Shown here: positions 18,316 to 27,183 of the stretch, piece after piece
Layout of the letters: the number at the start of each line of letters is the position of its first letter
Numbering within the stretch: position 1 is the first letter of the stretch
NCBI GenBank assembly: GCA_020721605.1
Contig: DYML01000003.1
Span: 1-48,388, forward strand
Direction of reading: 5' to 3'
DNA length: 48,388 nt
DNA from: Anaerolinea thermophila
GTDB lineage: Bacteria > Chloroflexota > Anaerolineae > Anaerolineales > Villigracilaceae
Notes under the pieces: model-generated
Told to the model about the DNA's origin: nothing
The model's input: only the letters and a program-made list of their open reading frames with translations
Databases searched by the model: none
Program-made: the position numbers and the translations under genes

Positions 18316-19849
18316 CAGGCTCTGGCTGAAATTTACGCAGCATTTGAAAAAAAAGCGCGTTGAATTGCCAAAGAATAAACGTGAAGTCTTTTATGGTGAT
18401 AACAGAGGTTAAAACACAAAGAGCGGCGAAGAGAAACATAATGCCGATTTTTATCCAAACAAGTGAAGCGCCCAGCAGCAGGAAGACCATTGCGCAAGCG
18501 CCAAAAATTAAAATTGGCTTTAGAAAATCTAAAATTCCAGCCATAATTTTTTTACGATATAAAAATAAAATATCCAGTGGAATTGCCACCATATTTCCAA
18601 TCACTTTTGCCAGCGCTGCCCCATTAAAGCCAAGCAGAGGAATAAAAAGCAAGTTTGCAAGCAGACTAAAAACAGCGCGGATGGCGTTAACGGTCAGCGT
18701 TTTGTTTGTCTCTCCAATTGCCACCAAAGAATAACCAAGCGTATTTTCCACACTATTAAGATTCCAGCCAATCATCAAAAGTATAAAAGCAGGCACACAA
18801 GGTAAATAATTTTGAGAGAAAAGGAATTCGATGATTTCGCGCCCAAACAGCAAAGCCGCCAAAGCGCCGGAAATAGTAACCAAGGCAAGCCAGCGCGTAG
18901 AGTTATTAAGCAGGTTGATCAACTTTTTATCTTCGCCGCGCGCAGAAAGGTTTGCAAAAAAGGGCAGATACACAGAGAGAAACGCCTCGTATAAGCCGCC
19001 AAGACTTTGCGGAATTTTTTGAGCAACGGCATAATAAGCCACGCCCGCCGGACCCAATAACGCGCCAATCAGAAAGGTATCCAGGCGGCTGTAGGAAAAA
19101 TCTAAAATGTATTGAAATTGAAGCGGGAACCCAAAAGTCAGCATCTGCTTAAGCAAACGCATGTGAAATTTTCCGCCCTTTTGGCTGGGAATTAAAAAAT
19201 AAGCATAAGCATAGGCAATCAAAGACGAAAGCAACTTGGCGTACATAACGCCAAACACGCCTTGATTCAAAAGCAAAACAAAAATTGCAGTAAATACAAG
19301 GTTTAAGAAACTTGCCAAAAAATTGGAAATGGCAATTTCTCCAAAATGAAACAGCCCCTGTAAAACGCAGGTAAAAGTTTTGCCCAGACTTTCAAAAACG
19401 AACAGAAGCGGAGCATAAATAAGCAGGCTGCGTAACAGGGGTGATTTTATAAACGGGTCTAAAAATGGCGACAAAGCCAGGGCTACAATAATGACGAATA
19501 CGACTGTTAATATTCTGAAATAAATCACGGTTTGAATTAAGTCTGACTGCGTTTGTTTTTCTGAGGCGCTTGCAATAAATTTTGGAATTGCCAAAGTCTG
19601 CCCAAAGGCGCTTACTTCGGCAAGGAAACTTGCGCCAACTTGAAGTAGAACAAAAACGCCAAAGTCGTCAGGAACCAATTTTCGAACCACAAAGATTATG
19701 GTTGCCAACCCCAAAAAAGTGGAAAGCAGGTTTGCCAGCCCAAGAGAGAACGCTCCGCCCAAAAAGCGGGAGAACATAAAACCGTCTGACGCTTTTTGAG
19801 GAGTGTTGGGCTTTTCCTGTTGCGATTTGGAGTTGTGAACGTGGGACAT
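18293..19849 (-). CDS. Wzx-like polysaccharide flippase (MOP superfamily); likely start 19849
   Basis: GFMFSRFLGGAFSLGLANLLSTFLGLATIIFVVRKLVPDDFGVFVLLQVGASFLAEVSAFGQTLAIPKFIA; about 12-14 hydrophobic segments. Confidence 0.85.
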   Translation of the reverse strand: MSHVHNSKSQQEKPNTPQKASDGFMFSRFLGGAFSLGLANLLSTFLGLATIIFVVRKLVPDDFGVFVLLQVGASFLAEVSAFGQTLAIPKFIASASEKQTQSDLIQTVIYFRILTVVFVIIVALALSPFLDPFIKSPLLRSLLIYAPLLFVFESLGKTFTCVLQGLFHFGEIAISNFLASFLNLVFTAIFVLLLNQGVFGVMYAKLLSSLIAYAYAYFLIPSQKGGKFHMRLLKQMLTFGFPLQFQYILDFSYSRLDTFLIGALLGPAGVAYYAVAQKIPQSLGGLYEAFLSVYLPFFANLSARGEDKKLINLLNNSTRWLALVTISGALAALLFGREIIEFLFSQNYLPCVPAFILLMIGWNLNSVENTLGYSLVAIGETNKTLTVNAIRAVFSLLANLLFIPLLGFNGAALAKVIGNMVAIPLDILFLYRKKIMAGILDFLKPILIFGACAMVFLLLGASLVWIKIGIMFLFAALCVLTSVITIKDFTFILWQFNALFFQMLRKFQPEPVASEDHY

Positions 19850-19856
19850 GGTGTTT

Positions 19857-21326
19857 CTACCTCTTAGGCAGTTGTGTGTAAAAAATGGCTTCATTGACAC
19901 CGGCAATCACACCAATGAGGGGAGTCCAACTGGGTGTAATTAAGTAGGGCTCCACAAATGAAATCATTAAAATTTCCATAAATGCCAGAGAAAAAGCCAG
20001 AACGATTGCTTGTAAATATGGGTCTGAAATTTTTCTCCAATTTTTTAGCCCGCGCGTCATTGCAAAAATAATAAAGAACAACAAGCCGAGATACCCCACA
20101 ACTCCTGCTTTGAGCATGATGTAGAGATGCCCGTTATGAATGTAAGTGCGACCGTCAAACAGTTCGTGGTCTCTTGAAGTCCACGGGCGATAGGTGGCTC
20201 CCATGCCCAAGCCGAGAACAGGGTGAGAGATGATTTGAGGCAGTGCGTATTGATATTCAAAATCCCTCCAACGTAAACTGCTGTTTGCGTCTTCGTAGGT
20301 TTGCGTCTCTGTCATGGTGCCAGCACGCCCAAAAGCAGCGCGAACTAAAATGGCGCCGGGGGATTCTGGCTGGAACATTAAAAGAATTACAAGGATGACC
20401 GATAAAAAGGTTACGGTGAAAATCCAAAGCAAATATTTTTTTCTTTGTTGGCGGTTAACAAGAAAGCCCATGAGAAAAATACTAAGGGCAATGGCAACCC
20501 AGGATGCACGGAAGAAAGTTGTGACAATGCCCAAGCCAACCAACCCCAAGTGAATCATTCGGGAGAAATTGGAAAGGCGGGTTTGGTCTAACATTAAGAT
20601 GGCGAAGATGGCGGTAAAAGCCACCAGCATAATGGATTGTCCGGGTGGAATGACACGGGTGGCTCTGGCAAATTCCCCGCCCTCGCTGCCGATCATCTCA
20701 ACCCTGCCTGCCAGAATAATTTGCGATTGACCCAATAAATATTGAGCAATTGTTGCGGCGGCAACCACAGCGGCAATGAGAAGTATGCCCCAAATTAGCC
20801 AAAGAATTTGTTCTTTTTTGCGAATAAGGTTGGTGACAATGAAAAAGAGGATGTACCCCAGCACAACGCGCAATTCGCCCAGAGATTGCTTCCAATACAA
20901 GGATGAATTGAAAATAGCAACCGCAGTAGAAGAAACTGAAGCCAGCAAAAAAATAACAAGGAACCAATCCAACGGGGTGTGAATTACTTTAAAGTTTGGC
21001 TCAACCAGCAGGCGTATTGTGAGCAGCGCAAAGGATAGCAATAAAATTGCATCAGTCAGATACAGTGAGCCAAAACCAAGCGAGACGGAAAAAGTGTGCG
21101 AAACCACCAAAATGCTGGAGGTCAAAATTAGATAGAGCAGAACTAAAACTTCAGCATGGAGAATTGCAATGATTCCGCACCAACCAACAAGCAAGCCAAT
21201 CAACGCCCACATTGGAGAAATCAACGTGGATGCCAAGCCCAGCAGCAGCCCGACGCTACAGGCGATGCCGATGTGGAGGTATATTTTAGGCAAGTCTGAA
21301 ATTTTTTTTATGGTTTGCTCTCGCAT
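19857..21326 (-). CDS. O-antigen ligase/polymerase family membrane protein (Wzy_C-like)
   Basis: Polytopic membrane protein with HPVLGLGMGATYRPW...YIHNGHLYIMLKAGVVGYLGLLFFI. ORF track start 21362; internal ATG at 21326 preferred. Confidence 0.8.
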   Translation of the reverse strand: MREQTIKKISDLPKIYLHIGIACSVGLLLGLASTLISPMWALIGLLVGWCGIIAILHAEVLVLLYLILTSSILVVSHTFSVSLGFGSLYLTDAILLLSFALLTIRLLVEPNFKVIHTPLDWFLVIFLLASVSSTAVAIFNSSLYWKQSLGELRVVLGYILFFIVTNLIRKKEQILWLIWGILLIAAVVAAATIAQYLLGQSQIILAGRVEMIGSEGGEFARATRVIPPGQSIMLVAFTAIFAILMLDQTRLSNFSRMIHLGLVGLGIVTTFFRASWVAIALSIFLMGFLVNRQQRKKYLLWIFTVTFLSVILVILLMFQPESPGAILVRAAFGRAGTMTETQTYEDANSSLRWRDFEYQYALPQIISHPVLGLGMGATYRPWTSRDHELFDGRTYIHNGHLYIMLKAGVVGYLGLLFFIIFAMTRGLKNWRKISDPYLQAIVLAFSLAFMEILMISFVEPYLITPSWTPLIGVIAGVNEAIFYTQLPKR

Positions 21327-21463
21327 GAGAATTTGCCTTCTGTTATGCCGCCATAAGCCCAATCAAAGAAAATTAAATAAGCGTCAATCCATATTGATGC
21401 AGTTGCCCAGCCAAACCGGGCGGAGTGGAGATAGACCCGCCCAGCCTGGCTGGAAGATATTAA

Positions 21464-22609
21464 TCAGGAGACGTTTGCGTTTTCAAATTGAGGCTCACTT
21501 ATTTGATTCGCTTCAAAAAAATTTTTTACAGCCGCAGCCACATATTCAATCTGGTCATTTTCCAAATCTGCGTACATGGGCAGAGATAAAATTTGAGTGG
21601 CTGCCTGTTCTGTGGCAGGCAGATCACCTTTTTGATACCCCAAAAATTCCATTGACTTTTGCAGGTGGAGTGGAATTGGGTAATGAATGCCAGTAAAAAT
21701 ATTCTGGCTTTTAAGCCAAGCCTGAAGTTCGTCTCGCTGGGGCGTTTTAATCACATACAGATGGTAGACATGAAAATTATTGGAATGCGCGATTGGCGTT
21801 ACAACCGGAGCAGCGCTTAACAGTTTGCCGTAAAGATTTGCGTGTGTGCGGCGCTGCCCATTCCAGTCTTCCAAATGTGGCAATTTGACGCGCAATACAA
21901 CTGCCTGCAATTCATCCAAGCGCCCGTTTAAGCCCAACATGTCGTGATGGTATCTTGCGCCAGAGCCATGATCGCGGATCATGCGCATCTTGAGCGCCAG
22001 GTCAGAGTCGTTGGTGGTAATAAAACCGCCTTCACCATAAGCGCCCAAATTTTTGGAAAAATAGAAACTGAAGCCGGCGGCATCTGCCAGGCTGCCCGCT
22101 TTGCGTCCTTTGTATTCAGCGCCATGCGCCTGGCAGGCATCTTCAACGACCCGCAAACCATACCGCGCGGCAACCTCCAGCAATGGGTCCATATCCACCG
22201 TTTGACCATATAAATGCACGGGCAAAACGGCTTTGGTGCGCGGCGTAATTTTTGCTTCAACCTGTGAAACATCCATCAAGCAGGTGTCTGGGTCAATATC
22301 TACAAATACTGGTGTGGCGCCAGCAAGGAGAATTGCCTCCACAGTAGCAATGAAAGTATGTGCCACTGTGATAACTTCGTCTCCAGGTCCAATATTCATG
22401 GCGCGCAAAATAATATGAAGCGCAGTCGTGCCATCGCTTACGCCAATGCCGTAAGATGCGCCGCAAAATTGAGAAAATTCCTTTTCCAACTGTTGAACAT
22501 TTTCTCCCAAAAACAATTGCATACCATCCAGCGCTTTTTCAAAACCAGCAAATATTTGATCTTTCAAAGGTGCGTATTGTTTGCGTAAATCAACGAGCGG
22601 AACGTTCAT
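21464..22609 (-). CDS. DegT/DnrJ/EryC1/StrS PLP aminotransferase (WbpE-like)
   Basis: MNVPLVDLRKQYAPLKDQI...GVSDGTTALHIILRAMNIGPGDEVITVAHTFIATVEAI...VVEDACQAHGAEYKGRKAGSLADAAGFSFYFSKNLGAYGEGG. Confidence 0.92.
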   Translation of the reverse strand: MNVPLVDLRKQYAPLKDQIFAGFEKALDGMQLFLGENVQQLEKEFSQFCGASYGIGVSDGTTALHIILRAMNIGPGDEVITVAHTFIATVEAILLAGATPVFVDIDPDTCLMDVSQVEAKITPRTKAVLPVHLYGQTVDMDPLLEVAARYGLRVVEDACQAHGAEYKGRKAGSLADAAGFSFYFSKNLGAYGEGGFITTNDSDLALKMRMIRDHGSGARYHHDMLGLNGRLDELQAVVLRVKLPHLEDWNGQRRTHANLYGKLLSAAPVVTPIAHSNNFHVYHLYVIKTPQRDELQAWLKSQNIFTGIHYPIPLHLQKSMEFLGYQKGDLPATEQAATQILSLPMYADLENDQIEYVAAAVKNFFEANQISEPQFENANVS

Positions 22610-22619
22610 GGTCTGCCTC

Positions 22620-23108
22620 CTATTTTGTTTCTATAATTCGAATCATGCGGGCAGGGTTTCCTGCAACCACTGCGCCAGATGGTACATCATGGGTGACTAC
22701 GCTGCCTGCGCCGACAATGGCTTTTTCGCCAACGGTTACGCCACACAAAATGGTAGCGTTACTGCCGATGGAGGCGCCGCGCTGAATGAGGGTAGGGGTG
22801 CATTCCCAATCTGCTTCAGTTTGGAGTTGCCCTGTATCTGTGGCGGCACGCGGATATTTGTCATTAATAAACATCACGCCATGCCCAATGAATACTTCGT
22901 CTTCAATCGTTACGCCTTCGCAAATAAACGTATGGCTGGAAATTTTGACCCGTTTGCCAATTTTTGCGCCTTTTTGAATTTCAACAAATGTGCCAATTTT
23001 GCTTTCGTCGTCAATTTGACAGCCGTATAAATTAACAAAGGCGTAAATTTTTACCTCGTGTCCCAGTTTAACGTCGGGCGCAATGCGGGCGAATTCAGCG
23101 CTTACCAT
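22620..23108 (-). CDS. Left-handed beta-helix (hexapeptide) acyltransferase, WbpD-like
   Basis: Hexapeptide pattern KIGTFVEIQKGAKIGKRVKISSHTFICEGVTIEDEVFIGHGVMFINDKYPRA...GASIGSNATILCGVTVGEKAIVGAGSVVTHDVPSGAVVAGNPAR. Confidence 0.88.
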   Translation of the reverse strand: MVSAEFARIAPDVKLGHEVKIYAFVNLYGCQIDDESKIGTFVEIQKGAKIGKRVKISSHTFICEGVTIEDEVFIGHGVMFINDKYPRAATDTGQLQTEADWECTPTLIQRGASIGSNATILCGVTVGEKAIVGAGSVVTHDVPSGAVVAGNPARMIRIIETK

Positions 23109-24124
23109 GTCATCACCCGATGTGTTTGACCGTTTAGCATGGAATGTTCTGCGGTTTCAAGAATCTTCACCACGTCCAAACCGCTTCGCCCAGAACTGCG
23201 CGGCAATTCCTTTTTTATGATGCAATCAAGAAAGTGCTGGCATTCCTGGCGCAAGGGTTCAACAAAACGGATATTGGGAATGGTGATGTCGCCCGTGTGA
23301 TAGTTGAAGTTAAATTCTTCAAAGCCGCCATTGGTGTAGGCGGGCGGCGCATCTACGCCCTTGTCGTAAATTTTAATTTTCTGGTCGCTTTCGATGTCGT
23401 TGTAAACAGCCATTTTCTTGCTGCCCACAACGGTAATGCGGCGAACTTTACATGGGTCTAGCCAACTCACATGAACATAGGCTGGAATATTTTCAGGAAA
23501 TAACATATTTAGATAGGCAACATCATGCACGCCTTCAAAGACGCATGGTGTACCTTGTGCGCTAACAGAGATGGGTTTTTTTCCAAGCAAATAAAGCAGA
23601 ATGGAAATGTCGTGCGGAGCCAGATCCCATAGCACATTAGAGTTGCGCTGAAATAGTCCAAGATTCAGCCGCGCGGCGTCCAGGTAATAAATTTCACCAA
23701 GTTCTCCGCTATCTATATAACTTTTTAGGGCATGAACCGCCGAGTTATATTCAAAAGTATGCCCAACCATGAGTGTTAATCCCCTGGAGTCTGACAAGGC
23801 GATCAAATCCTCGGCGTCCTGGCTTTTGAGGGTGATTGGTTTTTCGACCAGCACATGCAAGTTATGTTCAAGGCAATCTTTTGCAATTTTGTAATGAGTA
23901 ATTGGCGGAGTAGCAACTACCACTGCGTCCAAACCGAGATCAAAAAGTTCCCTGTAATCATGTTTGATAGAAACCTGCAAATATTTGGAGGCGGCTTGTT
24001 TGAATCGCCCTTCGTTTAGATCTGCAATTGCAACCAAATCTGCGGAAGGAAGTTCGTAAAAATTCCGCGTTAAATTAGGTCCCCAGTATCCATACCCAAT
24101 TATGCCAATACGTACAGTGTCCAT
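23102..24124 (-). CDS. Gfo/Idh/MocA-family oxidoreductase (WbpB-like)
   Basis: RIGIIGYGYWGPNLTRNFYELPSADLVAIADLNEGRF...VVVATPPITHYKIAKDCLEHNLHVLVEKPITL. Confidence 0.9.
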   Translation of the reverse strand: MDTVRIGIIGYGYWGPNLTRNFYELPSADLVAIADLNEGRFKQAASKYLQVSIKHDYRELFDLGLDAVVVATPPITHYKIAKDCLEHNLHVLVEKPITLKSQDAEDLIALSDSRGLTLMVGHTFEYNSAVHALKSYIDSGELGEIYYLDAARLNLGLFQRNSNVLWDLAPHDISILLYLLGKKPISVSAQGTPCVFEGVHDVAYLNMLFPENIPAYVHVSWLDPCKVRRITVVGSKKMAVYNDIESDQKIKIYDKGVDAPPAYTNGGFEEFNFNYHTGDITIPNIRFVEPLRQECQHFLDCIIKKELPRSSGRSGLDVVKILETAEHSMLNGQTHRVMTW

Positions 24125-24155
24125 GGAATCCTCCTTACATAAAGTAAAAATATTT

Positions 24156-24905
24156 TTAATATGCCCCAGTCATTGAAATAACGGCTATGGGGGTTTTTAT
24201 GATGATTTTCAAATCAAGCCAGATGGATTGTTTTTCGATGTACTCAATATCAAAACGAACCTGCTGATCAAAATCTGTGGTGGAACGCGCTGTCACTTGC
24301 TGCAAGCCTGTGATCCCTGGTTGAGCCTCCAAGCGCCGCAAATGCCAGGGTTTGTACATTTCCACTTCGTATGGAATTGCGGGTCTGGGACCAATGAGAC
24401 TCATATCGCCGCGCAGCACATTCCAAAGTTGAGGGAGTTCATCAAGACTTAATTTTCGTAAAAATTTTCCAGGGCGAATAATTCTTGAATCATTTACCAA
24501 TTTGCGCGGCTGGGTTGGCGCGCCTTGCAAGGCAGCCATTTGCTCTTCGTTGTTCTCAATGAGCGCCTTAACGTAAGCCTGATGCACGGCAGTATCTGCA
24601 TTTATTTTCATGGTTCGAAATTTATAGCATTGAAAATTAACCTTCTTCCAATAGGCATGTTTGCCATATATTTGCCTTTTTGCGCCCACTCGTTCTTGTT
24701 TAAAGAATATGGGACCCGGCGAGTAAATAAAAATTGCAACGGCAACCAGGAGCATTACAGGGAAAGCAAAAATGAGCAAGACACACGCAAGGGAGAAATC
24801 CATGACACGCTTGATGATGTAGTAATTTCTCCTGCCGCAAGTCACCAAACACAAAGCGTCTGGATCGTCATGTTGAATCAAGTTCAGGCTAATTTCGTTT
24901 TGCAA
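24156..24905 (-). CDS. Initiating sugar phosphotransferase (bacterial sugar transferase / polyprenyl phosphate glycosylphosphotransferase family)
   Basis: IIKRVMDFSLACVLLIFAFPVMLLVAVAIFIYSPGPIFFKQERVG...YKFRTMKINAD...RKLSLDELPQLWNVLRGDMSLIGPRPAIPYEVEMY...QPGITGLQQV. Confidence 0.92.
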   Translation of the reverse strand: MQNEISLNLIQHDDPDALCLVTCGRRNYYIIKRVMDFSLACVLLIFAFPVMLLVAVAIFIYSPGPIFFKQERVGAKRQIYGKHAYWKKVNFQCYKFRTMKINADTAVHQAYVKALIENNEEQMAALQGAPTQPRKLVNDSRIIRPGKFLRKLSLDELPQLWNVLRGDMSLIGPRPAIPYEVEMYKPWHLRRLEAQPGITGLQQVTARSTTDFDQQVRFDIEYIEKQSIWLDLKIIIKTPIAVISMTGAY

Positions 24906-24947
24906 TGGAATGCCTCCTAAATAACAATAAACGAATAAAGCGCATAT

Positions 24948-26465
24948 TTATTTTTGGTGATATTGTGAGTAGTTGTATTCGGTTTTGTTTTCTGATTGGT
25001 TGATAACAAGTTCAATTGACTTGTTTTGAAACCGAGAGCCTGCCAATATTTTTTTTATAGAGCGCAAGGATTCTCGCCTTGCAAGCCCGCGCCGTATAAT
25101 CAACAATAAAGAATCAGCATAGGGAAGCACATACGTCATATCCACTGCCGCCAAAAGCGCGGGCGTATCCAGAATAACGTAATCAAATTGCTGCTTTAAA
25201 TCATCGAGCAAAGCGCCCATTTGCGGGGAACCCAACAAGATCGGCGGGTAATGTTCAAACTTGCCACTGGTGAGTATTTTTACACCGACAAACAAGGTAA
25301 CTTGAAGGGCATCTTTTAACATAATCTTCTGACCCAACACCTCAGCAAGCCCAACTTCATTAGGAACATCAAACCAAGTGTGCAGCGCTGGCAGGCGCGT
25401 GTCACAATCCACTACGGCGACGGTTTTCCCCAATTCAGACAGTGCAGACGCCAGGTGATATACAGATGTGGTCTTGCCTTGCTTTGGCTCGGCGCTCATT
25501 ACAAGCAACGCTTTTTTGTGCGCCTGTGGGTCAGCCGCCAGAATATTTACAGCCAAATTTCTAAAAGACTCTGACACCTGTGAATAACCAGGTTGCGCAA
25601 TATTTATATTTTTTTTGTCAACCTTTGGAATTCCAGCCAGTGCATTTAACGCAACAAGAGATTCAATGGCTTCTGTGGTGTAAAGAGTCGTATCTAAATT
25701 TTCAAAAATAAAAGCCAGACCCGCCCCGCCCACCAGCCCAAGCAGTATTCCCAAAGTGTAATTTAATAAAGTCTGCGGCTTGGCTGGAGACTGCGCTACC
25801 ACTGCCGGATCAACCACAGTGATCATGCTGGATTGAATTTCCTCTCTGTACTGAGCCTGATTGTATTGCGCCAGAAGTGTTGCATAAGTGTTTTGCTGCA
25901 ACTGCAACGACTGCCTGGAGGATTCAATCTTCTCCAACGCTGCCGGTGTTTGAACAACTATTTTTTCATATTCCCGCATTGCCCGATCTAGATCAGGCTG
26001 AACTTTGGCAAGTTGTTCACCCAAAACATCCAACGAATTTCTTCCACCTCCAGAGTACAGGTCATTGCTTTGAGAAATAAGAATATCCGCCAACGTATTG
26101 GCAGCCACGGCAGCCCGCTTGGCATTGGTATCTTCAACGGTTATTTTTATCAATTCTGTATTTGGAACAATCTCTGCTGCAACCACAGGAGGCTGCGCCA
26201 TGTCAAGCCGTTTTGCAAGTTCCACCAAAACAGGCTGGCTGACAGCAATTTGGACATAAGTATTCATTAACCGATCAGAATAGATATAGTCTGAATAGGC
26301 AACCTGCCCTCCAATGGAGGCGGCAATCCGCAGAGTTGTTGAAGACTGATATATAGAACTCTGCGCCTGAGTGCCAAAAATTGTTACAGCCATGATGGTA
26401 ATCACCGTAAATAGGATGATCCATTTTCTGCGTAAAATAATGTCAAGATAGTGTCTGAGTTCCAT
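24948..26465 (-). CDS. Wzz-type polysaccharide co-polymerase fused to BY-kinase (CpsD/CapB-like)
   Basis: N-terminal MELRHYLDIILRRKWIILFTVITIMAVTIFGTQ; Walker A SAEPKQGKTTSV, A' VAVVDCDTRLP, Walker B YVILDTPALLAAVD; C-terminal Tyr-containing tail TEYNYSQYHQK. Confidence 0.88.
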   Translation of the reverse strand: MELRHYLDIILRRKWIILFTVITIMAVTIFGTQAQSSIYQSSTTLRIAASIGGQVAYSDYIYSDRLMNTYVQIAVSQPVLVELAKRLDMAQPPVVAAEIVPNTELIKITVEDTNAKRAAVAANTLADILISQSNDLYSGGGRNSLDVLGEQLAKVQPDLDRAMREYEKIVVQTPAALEKIESSRQSLQLQQNTYATLLAQYNQAQYREEIQSSMITVVDPAVVAQSPAKPQTLLNYTLGILLGLVGGAGLAFIFENLDTTLYTTEAIESLVALNALAGIPKVDKKNINIAQPGYSQVSESFRNLAVNILAADPQAHKKALLVMSAEPKQGKTTSVYHLASALSELGKTVAVVDCDTRLPALHTWFDVPNEVGLAEVLGQKIMLKDALQVTLFVGVKILTSGKFEHYPPILLGSPQMGALLDDLKQQFDYVILDTPALLAAVDMTYVLPYADSLLLIIRRGLARRESLRSIKKILAGSRFQNKSIELVINQSENKTEYNYSQYHQK

Positions 26466-26536
26466 GTTATCTTTTCCTTGTTTAATTCATTTCGGAGAAA
26501 AAGAAAAAAATCCACAATGATTCATGCTTTTTATTT

Positions 26537-26761
26537 TCACCGTGGCAACAACATCCCAGTAGTAACGCGTAAAACATCGGCTGCCTTTCGCAAATTACTG
26601 AGAAACAAGTCATTATCTTTAAAACCGTCAAATTCTTCATAAGTGCCATTCCAAATTTTTATGGCAGTTGGCTCACTGCACCCACGCTTGCGCATCTCGC
26701 CAATGAACTCGTCAAATGACATGTTTATTTTTGCTGCTAATTTTTGTACGATATTGTCCAT
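26537..26761 (-). CDS. Small XRE/Cro-like helix-turn-helix protein, possible regulator
   Basis: 74 aa: MDNIVQKLAAKINMSFDEFIGEMRKRGCSEPTAIKIWNGTYEEF...LSNLRKAADVLRVTTGMLLPR; the LRKAADVLRVTTGMLL ending resembles XRE-family HTH. Confidence 0.5.
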   Translation of the reverse strand: MDNIVQKLAAKINMSFDEFIGEMRKRGCSEPTAIKIWNGTYEEFDGFKDNDLFLSNLRKAADVLRVTTGMLLPR

Positions 26762-27020
26762 ACTTGCTCCATATAAAATAGCAAGATTTAAATCATAAAA
26801 AAGGCGGTTATTTTTTTTCTGCGTTTTACTTTATTGCCAAATTCCACTTTTCTTTATCTTTGAATTAAAAATTCCACACAGAAATCAATTTAAGATTTTG
26901 ATTAAAAAAAATACAACTTATTCAATATTTTTAAAATACTCGGCACAAAACCCATCCAAAAACCAAATCGAGCCAATTTTGCAGACATTCGTAACCCATA
27001 AGACAAAAAATGCACCGACC

Positions 27021-27135
27021 TTGCAAAAACCCTACAAAAACCTTACAAATTTGTTTGTTTTTAGAATACGGGATATACTATCGCGAATCAAGTGACAAAT
27101 ATCACCTTTATTTTTTAGTTTTTTGCAAAAACCCT
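27021..27135 (+). promoter_or_regulatory. Repeat-containing region upstream of NRPS: 13-bp ttgcaaaaaccct at 27021-27033 and 27123-27135, plus adjacent caaaaacctta at 27035-27045
   Basis: Exact 13-bp direct repeat ~100 bp apart in an AT-rich intergenic region. Confidence 0.4.
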
Positions 27136-27172
27136 CGGCTTTGTACTCTACTTGTAATTAGGCACAGCCATG

Positions 27173-27178
27173 TATAAT
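27173..27178 (+). promoter_or_regulatory. Candidate -10 element TATAAT of the NRPS promoter
   Basis: tgTATAATca followed by aaagg (about 27205-27209) and ATG at 27220; suggests the true start is 27220 rather than 27184. The -35 element is weak. Confidence 0.35.
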
Positions 27179-27183
27179 CAACC

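Noticed and set aside
22581-23030. 149-aa plus-strand ORF opposite the hexapeptide acyltransferase
   Set aside because: Mirror frame of a strongly conserved gene; no domain signature.
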